Source: Cycas panzhihuaensis
Lineage: Eukaryota > Cycadophyta
Direction: 5' to 3'
Assembly (NCBI GenBank): GCA_023213395.1
Contig: CM041465.1
Location: 239,947,741-240,011,740 of the forward strand
DNA: 64,000 bases
The position numbers and the translations under genes were made by a program. Of this stretch, positions 54,053 through 64,000 are shown one piece after another. Position 1 is the first letter of the stretch. The number at the start of each line of letters is the position of its first letter. The notes below the pieces were generated by a model. It was not told the DNA's origin, searched no databases, and was given only the letters and a program-made list of their open reading frames with translations.

Positions 54053-54678
54053 GTGTACTTATGGATGTATATACTGACACGTAGCATGTTGGATTTGTAG
54101 GAGTGATGGACATCGGGAGGTTGGTTGAGGCGGTAGTCTAGGAAATGTTTCCTCGTGTCTACATAAAGGGACAGCCTCCCATCCAGGTAGGAGAGGAGCC
54201 ACGGTTGGTAGGAGACCACATGGTAGTGTTTGCCCCTTTAGTAAGGGCTAGAGACATGTGGGTGGTAGAGTCCCAAGAGTACGAGGTGAGAGTAGGACAG
54301 TTACAGGGAGAGTTGGTTATGACTAGGGTGGAGAGAGATACACTATAAGGGCAGGTCCAAGCTCTAGAGGCTTAGGGAGGAGCAAGTGGTGATGCGGAGA
54401 GTCACATCGGGATAGTAGTGATGGAGGAGTGGCTCCAAGGAGTGGAGTGAGAGAGGGATCGTATCTAGGCCTGATACAATTAGTTACTAGGTTAGATGGC
54501 ATCGAGGTCATTGAGGAGCAGGACCTATACCCACATAGCGACGACGACCCCAAGGAGGCCTCGAGATGAGGGGAGCGAGGCAGGGAGTTCCCAGAGACAT
54601 AGGAGGAGTCTAGGAGGTATGTGGTCCCCAGGAGAGGGATCACATAGACCAGGAGATGATGCCTCAGGAGCAGGGTAG
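54053..54678 (+). pseudogene. Copy C PMD gene: end of intron 2 and exon 3
   Basis: Intron 2 resumes after D and ends at TTTGTAG (AG 54099-54100). Exon 3 reads RLVEAVV-EMFPRVYIKGQPP-type residues, ESQEYEVRVGQLQGELV (coiled-coil heptads), and an Arg/Ser-rich tail (54496-54678) with THIATTTPRRPRDEGSEAGS and a stop at 54676-54678. The same tail is at 6600-6792 in B. Stops occur in mid-exon, for example near 54373. Confidence 0.7.
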
Positions 54679-55437
54679 TACTAGAGAGTAAGATATAGTA
54701 TTTTTGATTTGTCATGGGAAAGCATTGGACCTCTAGGGAGTCACCATATGTTGCCATATGATTATACTCCTCCCTACAAGGATTCTGGCTTCCCGCAGAT
54801 GATGTACCATACCATTTTATATGATATGACACATGATGATTTTGTATATATAGATGGGGTCATTGGCACCCTATTTGATATATATTGATGTATATGATGA
54901 CATATGATAATGGATGATATATATTTATTTTTATGATGGGGATGCATGGATGCATGAGGAGCTATATGTTATGATTTGTTTTTGGTTGATTATCATATGG
55001 TTTGTGATAGAGAATTGTTTGAGCTACACACACTTCCTTTCATGTAAGGCCACATTTCTAGAAGATGCACACATGATCACCATGAGCAGCGGTGATAGAC
55101 ATATGTGAGGCTAGGAGATAGGGTGACATACATATCCATATAGGAGCATAGCGGGATATGTAAAGAAAGTACCTGTGGGAAGGGAGTGATGATACTCTAA
55201 CATGTCATCCTAGTTGGGGAATGTACCCAAGCCCAAGAGTGATTGGGACAATACACCCAATTAGGAGGACGGGGTCCCGAGAGAAAAAGAGGGACAAGAG
55301 GTTCCATGGGAGGAAACCAAAATAAGCGAGAAAGGTCATCCTAGACTGCCATTCCACCCATGATTAGGAGGAATAGGGACGCACCTAGGATAGTAGTTTA
55401 GGCTTATTTCAGAGCAAAATGAAAAGAGTGAGATAGT
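54679..55437. other. Convergent spacer between PMD gene end and pol end (copy C)
   Basis: AT-rich, with repeated ATGAT/TATAT runs at 54800-54960. No recognised protein. It matches 6793-7426 and 19443-20082 in order. Confidence 0.55.
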
Positions 55438-56640
55438 CATGCATAGAAGTTTTTCAGGAATTTCCCATTAACATCCTTCTCAAATTTGAGGCTCTCTAGG
55501 GTGGTAATCTGGTAAGCGTCGTTCCCAAGACTCTCGAGAATGACAAAAGGGCCAACCCATTTAGGTCTGAATTTAGTTAGGCAATCATGGAGATATTCTA
55601 GTTTGAGGATATGCTCCCTGGGATGTAAAGGACATGAACGAAGGTGTTTATTGTAAGTCCTTCATACCCTAGCCTTAGAGGCAAGGTTGGCTTGGTAGGC
55701 AGCTAAGCATCTCTCATCCAAGGCCTCGAGGTTTAAGAGGCAAGCCTGACAGATAGACTCCTCGACAATAAGACCTTAGAGAGAGACCCATAGAGAAGGA
55801 ATCTCTACTTTCAATGGGAGAACTACCTCCATCCCATGGACTAGGGAGAAAGGAGTCATTCTCGTAGCCGTATAGATAGACGTGTGATATGCCCATAGGG
55901 CGGAAGGGAGTTGGAGATGCCAATCTCTTTGAGATTGGGCAATGGTCTTCTTTAGGATATTTATAAGAGTTTTGTTAAATGATTCGACCTAATCATTGGC
56001 CTGGAGGTAGTAAGGAGAGGAAGTATTATGAGAAATGTGGAATTTCTCGCAAAGTTCATCCATCTCCTTATTGCTAAAAGGAGTTCTGTTGTCCATGATC
56101 AAGATATCGGGAACCCAAAAGTGGCAGATGATATGCTGGTAGATGAAGATGGCTATCATCTTACTAGGAGTAATAGTTAAAGGAATGGCTTCTGCCCATT
56201 TAGTAAAGTACTTCATAGTAGTCAAGATGAACTTGTGCTGCAACAATGAGGATGGGGATATGCCTCCAATGAGGTCCAACCCTTATTGGGAGAAGGGCCA
56301 TGGAAATATAATGGGGTGGAGAGCCTCCGAAGGTAAGTGGGTGATATTAGTGTGCTCCTGACATCGCTAACATCTTAGGGTGTAAGCATGGGCATCCTTA
56401 AAGAGGGACAGCCAATAGTACCCCATACAGAGGATCCTTTGGGCCATGGATTGGCCCCCAAAGTGGCCCCCACAAATGTCGTGGTGGCATTCATGGAGTA
56501 TCTGGTTCACTTCATCAGGGGTAACATAGCAAAGAGGGATCCCGTCAAAGGATCTCTTGTACAATACCTCACCCATAAGGAAGTACTGCCTGATAGTAGC
56601 CTAAATATGAGACTTAACATTATCGCTAGCATTAGCGCGA
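55438..56640 (-). pseudogene. Integrase of copy C
   Basis: The zinc-binding part (56367-56576) has CHHDICGGHFGGQSMAQRIL. The core (55989-56279) starts MDLIGGISP (first Asp), then KYFTKWAEAIPL and ILIMDNRTPFSNKEMDEL (second Asp; the usual NG is NR). The Glu segment follows after stops. The C-terminal domain ends NGKFLKNFYA with TGA at 55438. Confidence 0.85.
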
Positions 56641-58010
56641 TACTGCTATTGAGTGAGGTATTGCACGATGTCCCCATACCACTCACTATCAGCAAGTGGA
56701 TGAGGAGGGGAGTTCTGAATGGCCAAGATGGGCTCATCAAGAAGAGAGTCATCAAAGGAACATCCAAAGGGTCTGGGATAGGAGTGTTAGTGAGCTGCTC
56801 AGCCACTACCATCCCCTTCTTTGACTTCTTGTTAATGATGTAGAGATCAAATTCTTGAAGGAGGATAGCCCACTTACCGGTCCTACCTATTAGGTCGGGT
56901 CGGGTGAGTAAATAGCATAGGGGATCAGATTGAATGATCACCCGAGTAGTATTCCCAAGCAAGTAATGCCTGAACTTCTTGGTTGCATGTACCAAGGAGA
57001 GGCATTCCTTCTTCGCAGAGGAGTAATTGAGTTCAGTAGCCACGAGAGTGCAACTGATGTAGGTAATAACCCTTTCAGCTCCTAAATCATCCTCCTGGGC
57101 CAACATGGCACCCAGATATTCATCGGTTGCTGAGGTATACAAGATGAATGGCCTATCAAAGAGAGGGGGTGTTAAGGTCAGGGTAAAAATGAGGGCTTCC
57201 TTAAGTTTTTTGAAGGTTTGTTGCACCTTGGAAGACCAAACAAATGGGGTCCCCTTCTTTAATAGGTTAGTGAGTAGTTTGGCATTTATGGCGAAGTTTA
57301 CAAAAAATGCCTGAGGAAACCAAGCCTACCTAAAAATGACTTAATATGTCATTGGGTTTTAGGAGGTGGCATGTTAAGGATGGCCTTGAATTTATCAGGG
57401 TCTATTTGGATTCCTTGTTTTAACACAAGGAAACCAATGAGCTTGCCAGCAGTCATGGCAAATACATATTTAAGAGGGTTGAGACTTACATGGTATTTAT
57501 AGCACTATGTGAAGATGGCCAACAAATTAGCAGGGTGATGGGTTCTAACATGTGAGAGACCTATCATGTCATCCATGAAGACCTCTAAGGATTTTTTAAT
57601 GAGATTGTGAAAAATAAATTGCATCACCTTTTGATAAGTGGAACCTACATTCTTGAGTCTGAAAGCCATAGCCTTATAGGTGAATGTACCCCACAGAGTG
57701 GTGAAGTCTGTCTTATGATGGTCTTTAGGAGAGATTTGAATTTGGTTGTAGCCGAAAAATCTATCTATTAAGGACATGACTTCAAAACTAGTGGTTCAAT
57801 TGATAATCTATTCGATAAAAGGAAGTAGGAAATTGTCCTTAGGACATGCATTGTTGATGTCACAGAAATCAACGCATAGTCAAATTGTCCCATTCTTTTT
57901 ATCAACGTGGATAATATTTGACACCTATTTAGGGTAGTTAATGAAAGTGATCAACCATGCGTTTAGGAGTTTCTCAACTTCCATTTTAACAATAGTTGAG
58001 ATCTTAGGGT
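56641..58010 (-). pseudogene. Reverse transcriptase and degenerate RNase H of copy C
   Basis: RT: 57505-57777 (MSLIDRFFGYNQIQISPKDH, RLKNVGSTYQKVMQFIF, VFMDDMIGLS with an FMDD box). RNase H: 56507-57226 (239 codons) with FILYTSATDEYLGAMLAQED, again Ser at the first catalytic Asp position, then ATELNYSSAKKECLSLVHAT and IIQSDPLCYLLTRPDL. Sharing the Ser with A and B shows the loss predates this nest. Confidence 0.87.
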
Positions 58011-59640
58011 GAAGAGGGTATTGCTTCTAATGCACAGGACAAGCGTAAGAAATAGTGGTAAGGTTGTGGGTCACAATTGAAAGATCAATTCCCTTCATAT
58101 CAGAGTAGTCCCACATAAAAACATCCTGAAACTCCTAGAACGGAAGGGTACACTCCTTTACTTCATTAGGATAGTATTCTACCCCTACCTTAATGACTTT
58201 TCCTAGGACAATGACTATGTCTTAGGTTGCCCCCATGCACATGGCATTTCCCTTGTCAAAGTGCAGGGGGGATCGGTCAATAGGAAGGGATGGAATAGGA
58301 GATGGAATTAGGTCAGCAAGGGAAGACCCAATAGCTAAGACCTTCTAATAGCCAAGCTTATGGTGACCAGAAGGAAGGTTGGGCGTGGAGGACTTTGTCA
58401 TTCTCAAAGTAGTCCACCCCATGGATGACCATACTTCGAGAAGATGAAGGATGAAGGGATGTAAAGATGGCAGGACCATGGTGGTCATCATGCCGCTCGA
58501 CATACCTGATGGACTCCCTAATAGAGATGGGAAGAGGTCCCTCGCAAGGGATAATAGGAGGCTCCCCAACCTCGTTACCTATATGCGGCAATGAAGGGGA
58601 AGACTCAAGGAGCACTAGATCGATAGGGGCGATGACATGAGATACAAGAGGACAACTAGTCTCTCCAACCATAGAGGTTCTAAAGCAAGGTCTAGAACAA
58701 AAGAGGTGCACTTTACTCGTGCCCAGAAGGGAAACAGGATGGAGGTACTCATCCTTGCCATCAGACTCATCGTCACTAAGTATGGCAAGATACCCATAAC
58801 TTCCGACACCAATAGAGGTGAAACATGTGAGTTTGGAAGAAGAGCATGAAGGGTATTCTTCCGAAAGAAATGAGTTAAGGATGTCAATAGAACAAGCAGA
58901 AGCATGGGTAGAAAGGCCTTTGTCTCCTTTTTCTTGGCCATGACCTACTTGGCAGGATTGGCATGGTTGTTTAATGGGAGGAATCTCCTGAGAGACAACT
59001 TTCATTCACCCTTCGTGGATGAATTTAAGTTGCCCTCAACGGGACAAGCACATGGCCCCCATCTCATCGAGCCATGGGTGTCCCAACAATAAATTATAGT
59101 CGACATCAATGTCAAGAACTACAATATTAGTGAGGATAGACTTGTCCTTAAGAGTAAGTGGGATAGACATCGATCCCAAAGGTGTCCTTTTGCTACCATC
59201 CTATCCTTGGCACCACCATGGAACTGGTTCTAAAGCTGATATGTCAAGCTCTTGTATAATACGTAAGGGCATGGCATTAACAGAAGGACCATTATCGACA
59301 ACGCTTCTTCATACAGTACAATCTAAAGTATTGATGGTAATAGTGAAAGGGAAATGCTATTGGCACTCCCTATCGCTAGTAGGGGGAAGATCCTTAGGAT
59401 CAAAGGAGATGATAGGCTCACGACTTGGGGTGACACCTAAGGCGTGAACATGCATGTCACCTAATCCTAAAGCTGCCAAGAGTAGTGTGCATTGTTCAGG
59501 GTAGCTCCTCAAAATGTCCATTATGGACATTCCAACAACCATGGTATGAAGCTCATCAACGATAAAGAAAGGCTTCCCCTTCACAGTGGGTTGGGGAAGA
59601 GCCCTTTGAAAGTCGTAATGACTGGAATGCATAAGAATGA
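58011..59640 (-). pseudogene. Protease and linker of copy C
   Basis: The 215-codon frame 58358-59005 is the protease-RT linker (Ser-rich, with SYGYLAILSDDESDGKDEYL, matching 10800 in B). Retropepsin lies at about 59050-59632, including MSIMDILRSYPEQCTLLLAA and DLPPTSDRECQ at 59357-59632. The active-site loop is near 59285-59300, in a broken frame. Confidence 0.75.
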
Positions 59641-60162
59641 TCTTGGGGAGTGTTGGGCTTTCAAAAGAAAAGTTTCTAGAAGAGGATCAGGATGAGATGT
59701 GGATGAAGAGGCACTATTCACCTCTTTGATTGCTTAACACTAGGTTAAGGCATATAATGGGGTGGACTCAAGCAACTGAATGGCCTTCTTTCCTTTATTC
59801 TAGGATCACGAAGGTGATGGGGTATGTCGGTTAGGGGAACCCAAGGAAAAGGTTGAATTCCTTGTACCCTTCTCTTTGGCTTGTGAAGGGTGAGGGTTTG
59901 GAGACCTTCCTTGGTTCTAGTTATTCTTCTGCTAGGGATTGCGATAACGTTCCTCATGTTTGGGGAAGGGATCTCTATAAATAGGATGGTCTAGGTTGGC
60001 TCTAGATGCCCGTTTGGGGGAAGAGACACATTATGGGGCAACCTTAGGATGCTAGGCTTGACACCGCGAATCATCATGGAAGCACTCCCCAAGGATGGAG
60101 CACCACTTCTTCTCAAGGGAGGAGTTGGGTTTTCTCGCTTGAGAGGACTGGTTGTTACCACC
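59641..60162 (-). pseudogene. Gag C-terminal part of copy C, cut by copy E
   Basis: The minus strand near 60060-60130 encodes the WCSILGECFHDDSRC-like CX2HX4HX4C knuckle region (one knuckle His reads Leu), followed by a basic stretch. The coding sequence ends at 60162 where the LTR of copy E starts; the rest of gag lies beyond the window. Confidence 0.75.
60158..60162. repeat. Left target-site duplication candidate of copy E (ccacc)
   Basis: CCACC precedes LTR start TGGATGTGC. The matching right duplicate would be outside the window, so it cannot be confirmed here. Confidence 0.5.
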
Positions 60163-62909
60163 TGGATGTGCATCTACGAGATAGCTACCTAATTGAGTAG
60201 GAATAATGAAGGTGGTCAATGACACTATCGGCTGTGGACAAGAACCTACGAGTTAGGCAAATACCATGCAAGGCAGCCCGTGCACTGGAGCATGAGTTTA
60301 CGACCTGCGGATGGTACCTAGCTACTAAGAGGTAGTTCCCCACTTCCACTACGAAAAGAGGAGGCAGAAGAGTAGTCAGGATGGATCCTAAAGAAAAGGT
60401 CCTCTCACCCTTGGATGGTTAGAAGGGAAGGGAGAGAAACCCTCAAGGGTTCCCCGTAGCAAAGGGAAACAAGTAGGTGAATAACCTACGGTTGAGGCTC
60501 CCTTGGTTGCTTGGACAAATAAAGGAAACCAAGGAGAAATATGAAGGACAATCGAGAGGAGTGAAGGTGCCAAAGGCACACAAGCAAGAAGAGCAAAAGC
60601 AATGCAAACTATAAGACGACAAGGGCAAAGCTTACAAACAAAAATGGAAAGATTGCAAACTAAAGGGCAAAGGTAGGGAGAAGTGCATTCCTAAAACCTT
60701 TCCTACGATAGATGCAATGTATAAAGGGTGTTGAACCGATTGTAAACCAAAAGAAGAATTAATTTCTCTTTTCCTTTTAAATGATCTAATTACTACCATG
60801 CAAGAACTTCTAAAAAGAAGAGAATGAAAATGGAGCGAAGATACATACCCGGAATGGAGATGCGATCGAAGTGATAGCATTCCCACAAGGCATCTAAGAT
60901 CACTCCACGAAGCACGACGGAGGAGAGGGGTCATAGTAGGACAAAGTGTGGGGCTTTCTTACCTTCCCCAGAAGTGACACAAGAGTGCCAAGAAAGGAAA
61001 AGAGGACAATGATAATAGCAAATGAAGTGCTATAATAAACAAGAATACATACACTTACCTGAGAGAGAGGAAAAGGGATGAGTCCTTTGCATCCTCCATG
61101 TACCTACAAGTAAGTGAGAATATCCCTTTCCGGAGAAAGGGTGCTAGCAATATAAAATGGAATCCTAGCAACACATGTATGTATGTACCAAACATAAGCC
61201 TCTATACACGTATGTTAGCATTCATTAACCATAAGATTGCAACCATAAACTATTGATGAAAACTATCCAAATGAATGGTGGATAAGTTGGTAAGCCTCAG
61301 AGTGGCCCACTTCCCACAAAGAGCAACCCCACCTTCCCTCAAGAAGCCACAAGGCAGCTAGGATAGGGATGTACAAAGGGTTGGAAAATAGAGACAACAA
61401 AGATACAATGAAGCTCAAAGAGATCCCCAACAAACTGGAGTGCTATGGGAAGCAAACTGGGTTGCCAAGAATAATGTTGAGCTAGGGACAAGTAGTCGGG
61501 GCTTATTCGTTGCCTAGATGGAGGATATAGGCCTACAAACCAGTGTTGCAACTGGTGCAAACACTAATTTCAGTAGCTGGAAATAGGCTTCTAACCCTTA
61601 GCCTCACCCCAAGCGTAGCACGGGAGCAAAGAGGAAGGTTTGGGGGGCGGGAGCCTCTTAGGGAGTGTGAGGATGGTGCGGAATCCACCCAGCTCTATCC
61701 TAAACCTTATGCAACCCTCTTTGGCCACTGTCTTGGGTATGAAACATAGGAAGGGAAGCCTAAATAGTAGGGGAAACAACCCAAAACAAAGGCAAGAGAC
61801 AACCTCCAAAAGTAAGATAAAACAAGCCAAAATAAACCATGCAAAATTGAGTACAAACTGGGCAAGGAAAGGCCTTAGACCAATAAATACCTTTGAAGAA
61901 GAAGGGAGGCATTTTCCACTATCAAAATTGCTGAGAAGAGGCTAGGAAATTTGAAGAAAAGCTGTGGAGTAGAAAGTGTGAAGTCCCTACTAAGATGGCT
62001 GAAGGAAAACCCTGCACTTGAGACTACTTGATGGCTGCCTGGGCAAAGAAGTCCTAGAAACTCTTCAAAGAGGCCCTCTCCAAGGCGTGCAAGTGGCTAT
62101 GAAGATGTAACAGTAGTGCCAAAGGAGAGTTGGGCACTGGAGAGTAATTGCAGGTCCTAGAACAGTAGTGGAGTAGCAGGAGATAGCAGGCAACAGGGCA
62201 TTTTTCCTTGTGATTCTTCTAAAAATTAGCTAAAAGATCCTAAGAATAAGTTGGGTAAGACTTAAATACCCAGCCTCAACCCTAATCGAGCAATTAAGGG
62301 GCCACTGGCAGTGAGTTAAGTTACGAGACACATGGCAATTCCACAATAAATGTGAGAATTACCACGACAGTTTTTAAAAATAAGTCATGACAGTCGTACC
62401 ATAGTAAACTTTGCGGTACCACCATAAATTTCGCGGTACCATGAAATCTACCATGGTGTAGGTCCTGAGGCTAAAACTAGCCCAAACATCGAGCCTGGGC
62501 TACGGACCAATGACCTAAGAGGTCGATAAGGGGGCAGGCCCACCTGCCCAGAGGCAAATAAGCAGAGAGAGACCCACAGGAAGCAATAATAGGACTCAAT
62601 GGTGCAGCAAGTCAACCAAATAGCGATGGATCATCACACGGGCGAGGATGACATGAACCAAATGGGTCTCAAGGTGAGTAGGGAAAAATGCGGGAAGTGA
62701 TACAGCCACCGGGGTGTCACACTCACTGGGAATGTGCCCCCGCTATAGTCGTCATAGGCTATATAGGTGTAGATGACAATAGGACCATCTACAAAATCAT
62801 AGCATGCAATCAGATACTCATCACAAAAGAAAACATCAATAAGATAAGAAACATACCTACACTTACCTAAGTGGATCACTCTGTATCCATTCTCGAAAGC
62901 TGGGAAACA
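60163..62909 (-). repeat. 3' LTR of copy E
   Basis: It starts TGGATGTGCATC and ends GCTGGGAAACA, with the polypurine tract AAGGAGGCAG (minus) at 62910-62919. TATA-like TATTTAAG at 62261-62268 (minus); GGTACC palindrome cluster at 62398-62460. Among the LTRs here it looks most like those of copy B. Confidence 0.9.
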
Positions 62910-62919
62910 CTGCCTCCTT

Positions 62920-63328
62920 GGCAGCAGAGCCTCGCCACTCGGAAGTAGGGTGCGATAGTGAATGCTGGCAACACAACTGTCAGTAGCACATGCGTATGTA
63001 GATATATAAATCAAGATCCTAGTAGTAGTTAAGGGTGCTGACGAGTGTCATGTCGGAATGCGTGGATACGAAGGTAGAGGTGGAGACAACATAAGGGCTG
63101 CTTATATGCCACCGAGGAATCGACTGGAAAACATGAAGGGTGAGGGAGTTGCCCCCACTATGAAAGATGTAAAGAGATGTGCATAACTAAGTAGAAGAGA
63201 TAAGTGAATAAAATTAGTAGTCACCATAGTTTAACCTCATTAGCAGCTAGGTTTTGGAGGTACAAATGGGTTGCAAGATGATAAGCATGATGACCTGGGG
63301 CTTGGGTGACAGAGTGACCAGACAAGCC
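62920..63328 (-). other. Untranslated spacer between aRNH and polypurine tract (copy E)
   Basis: It is collinear with B, A and D. No nameable frame. Confidence 0.5.
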
Positions 63329-63766
63329 TTAGGGGCAGTTAGTAAGAAGAGGAAGGCGGCGCTCAAGGATGAGGCAAACAAGACTATCTACCTTAGCATT
63401 GAGGGCCTGAGAAATATGATGAATATCAACAGACTGGAGGCAAGCCAGGAGAGACCTGGTAGCCAAAATGAGGGCTCTCAGGTGAGGGCATTGCACCTAG
63501 TAAACCTGGGTGAGATGGGACACCACAACCTGAGAATTGCAAAATAAAATGATAGGTCTGTACTGGAAACAGAGAGCATCAGTGAGAGCTTCAATAATAG
63601 TTATGTACTCAACTTCATTATTGGTAGCCTCTGGGAGGAAGACCCCAAAGCCTAAGAAATCGTGTCTGAAGGGGCTGCGAAGGATCCATGCAGCGGTAGA
63701 AGGTCTAGGGTTACTGCAACTTCTGTCATCGATAAAAATGTAGAGGGACATGGGTGATACAAAGTC
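63329..63766 (-). pseudogene. Archaeal-type RNase H (aRNH) frame, copy E
   Basis: Open from an acceptor-like CAG (AG 63767-63768) through MSLYIFIDDRSCSN (first Asp; ATG at 63751), then HDFLGFGVFLPEATNNEVEY (Glu) and LFCNSQVVVSHLTQVY (Asn where Asp is usual), then a stop at 63497. The remainder is decayed, ending near 63329 with an LNAKVDSLV-like last acidic site. The changes fit G-to-A and C-to-T mutations. Confidence 0.75.
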
Positions 63767-64000
63767 CTGGTAGTAATAAACAATAATGGAGTGAAAGAGA
63801 GGGACTCGAAAGGTAAGTAATAAGTGGCTATAAAGGGTAGGAGGACCTAGTAATGAGGCTACCTAAGGATGAGAGCAAGCAGTCTGACTACTACCTGAGA
63901 GCGGGTGGTGAAAAGGCACCCTAGAGTGCCAAAGGTCACTTTGGGAAGCAAAACATACCCCTAGACGGGGGGGGCATTCCCTCTGGGGATCCCAGGAGCA
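63767..64000 (-). other. Region upstream of aRNH (copy E), cut by window edge
   Basis: It matches 3791-4020 and 16370-16600, including the segment equivalent to SHPWVASLLGPPTL in the conserved upstream frame, here with stops. Confidence 0.45.

Larger units (their letters stand above)
1..60162 (-). mobile_element. Copy C: outermost Tat-like Ty3/Gypsy element, interrupted by B, F, D and E
   Basis: This is the oldest layer of the nest. It survives as 1-260, 33803-34364, 41566-42683 and 54053-60162, and rejoining the pieces restores a continuous element. The sequence before 261 continues after 33802, the sequence before 34365 continues after 41565, and the sequence before 42684 continues after 54052. 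Each junction matches the uninterrupted order in copies A and B. It is on the minus strand with gag at high coordinates, so its 3' LTR lies left of the window. Its 5' end lies beyond copy E, which cuts gag at 60162. Three of the four insertions hit its opposite-strand PMD gene (intron 1, exon 2, intron 2). All frames are broken. Confidence 0.88.
60163..64000 (-). mobile_element. Copy E: 3' end of another Tat-like element, continuing past the window
   Basis: It consists of a 2.75-kb LTR, a polypurine tract, a spacer and the aRNH region, in the same order as A, B and D. It is inserted in the gag of C. The window stops just before where the PMD TATA box would be expected (about 550 bp upstream of aRNH). 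Confidence 0.88.

Noticed and set aside
1-64000. tRNA, rRNA, CRISPR array or bacterial operon
   Set aside because: No cloverleaf or rRNA-like tract and no regularly spaced short repeats were seen. The repeats are LTRs, and the proteins are plant retrotransposon types.

Overview
This window reads as plant nuclear DNA made entirely of nested, decayed LTR retrotransposons. I see no ordinary single-copy gene, tRNA, rRNA or CRISPR array. The plant-type Ty3/Gypsy pol motifs, 5-bp target duplications, plant mobile domain (PMD) reading frame and initiator-Met primer site all point to a seed plant with a large, repeat-rich genome. The species cannot be told from the sequence.

Layout. One family of large minus-strand Ty3/Gypsy elements (about 16.8 kb when full length, LTRs about 2.7 kb, Tat-like) occurs five times, mostly inserted into itself. 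Copy C is the oldest layer: 1-260, 33803-34364, 41566-42683 and 54053-60162. Copy B (261-33802, target duplication caata/caatc) sits inside C. Copy A (12785-29623, gccta) sits inside the gag of B. Copy D (42684-54052, gtgta) sits inside C and is an internally deleted derivative. Copy E (from 60163 past the right edge) sits in the gag of C. A sixth element, F (34365-41565, gacac), is an unrelated plus-strand chromovirus-like Ty3/Gypsy element that also landed in C.

Family plan, read on the minus strand (high to low coordinates): LTR, primer site (TGGCGACCATACTGGGGA type), gag with a CX2HX4HX4C knuckle, protease, RT, an RNase H lacking its first catalytic Asp, integrase. Next comes about 3 kb carrying a gene on the OPPOSITE strand, then a separate archaeal-type RNase H (aRNH) frame near the polypurine tract, then the 3' LTR. 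The opposite-strand gene has a TATATAAG box, a leader exon with a conserved GTGAGT donor, a first intron holding palindromes, a long second exon encoding a PMD-like protein, a second intron, and a third exon encoding a charged coiled-coil and Arg/Ser-rich tail. It converges tail-to-tail with pol. Its promoter is head-to-head with the aRNH frame.

Working together (inference). Gag, PR, RT and INT would drive ordinary retrotransposition. The degenerate RNase H could be replaced by the downstream aRNH, which is preceded by a splice-acceptor-like sequence. The PMD protein would be an accessory factor made from an antisense transcript. All copies are broken. Stops fall largely at Trp, Gln and Arg codons and LTR pairs differ almost only by transitions, the pattern expected of methylated DNA decaying by deamination.

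The most interesting content is the antisense PMD gene and the displaced aRNH, both recurring at the same place in independent copies.
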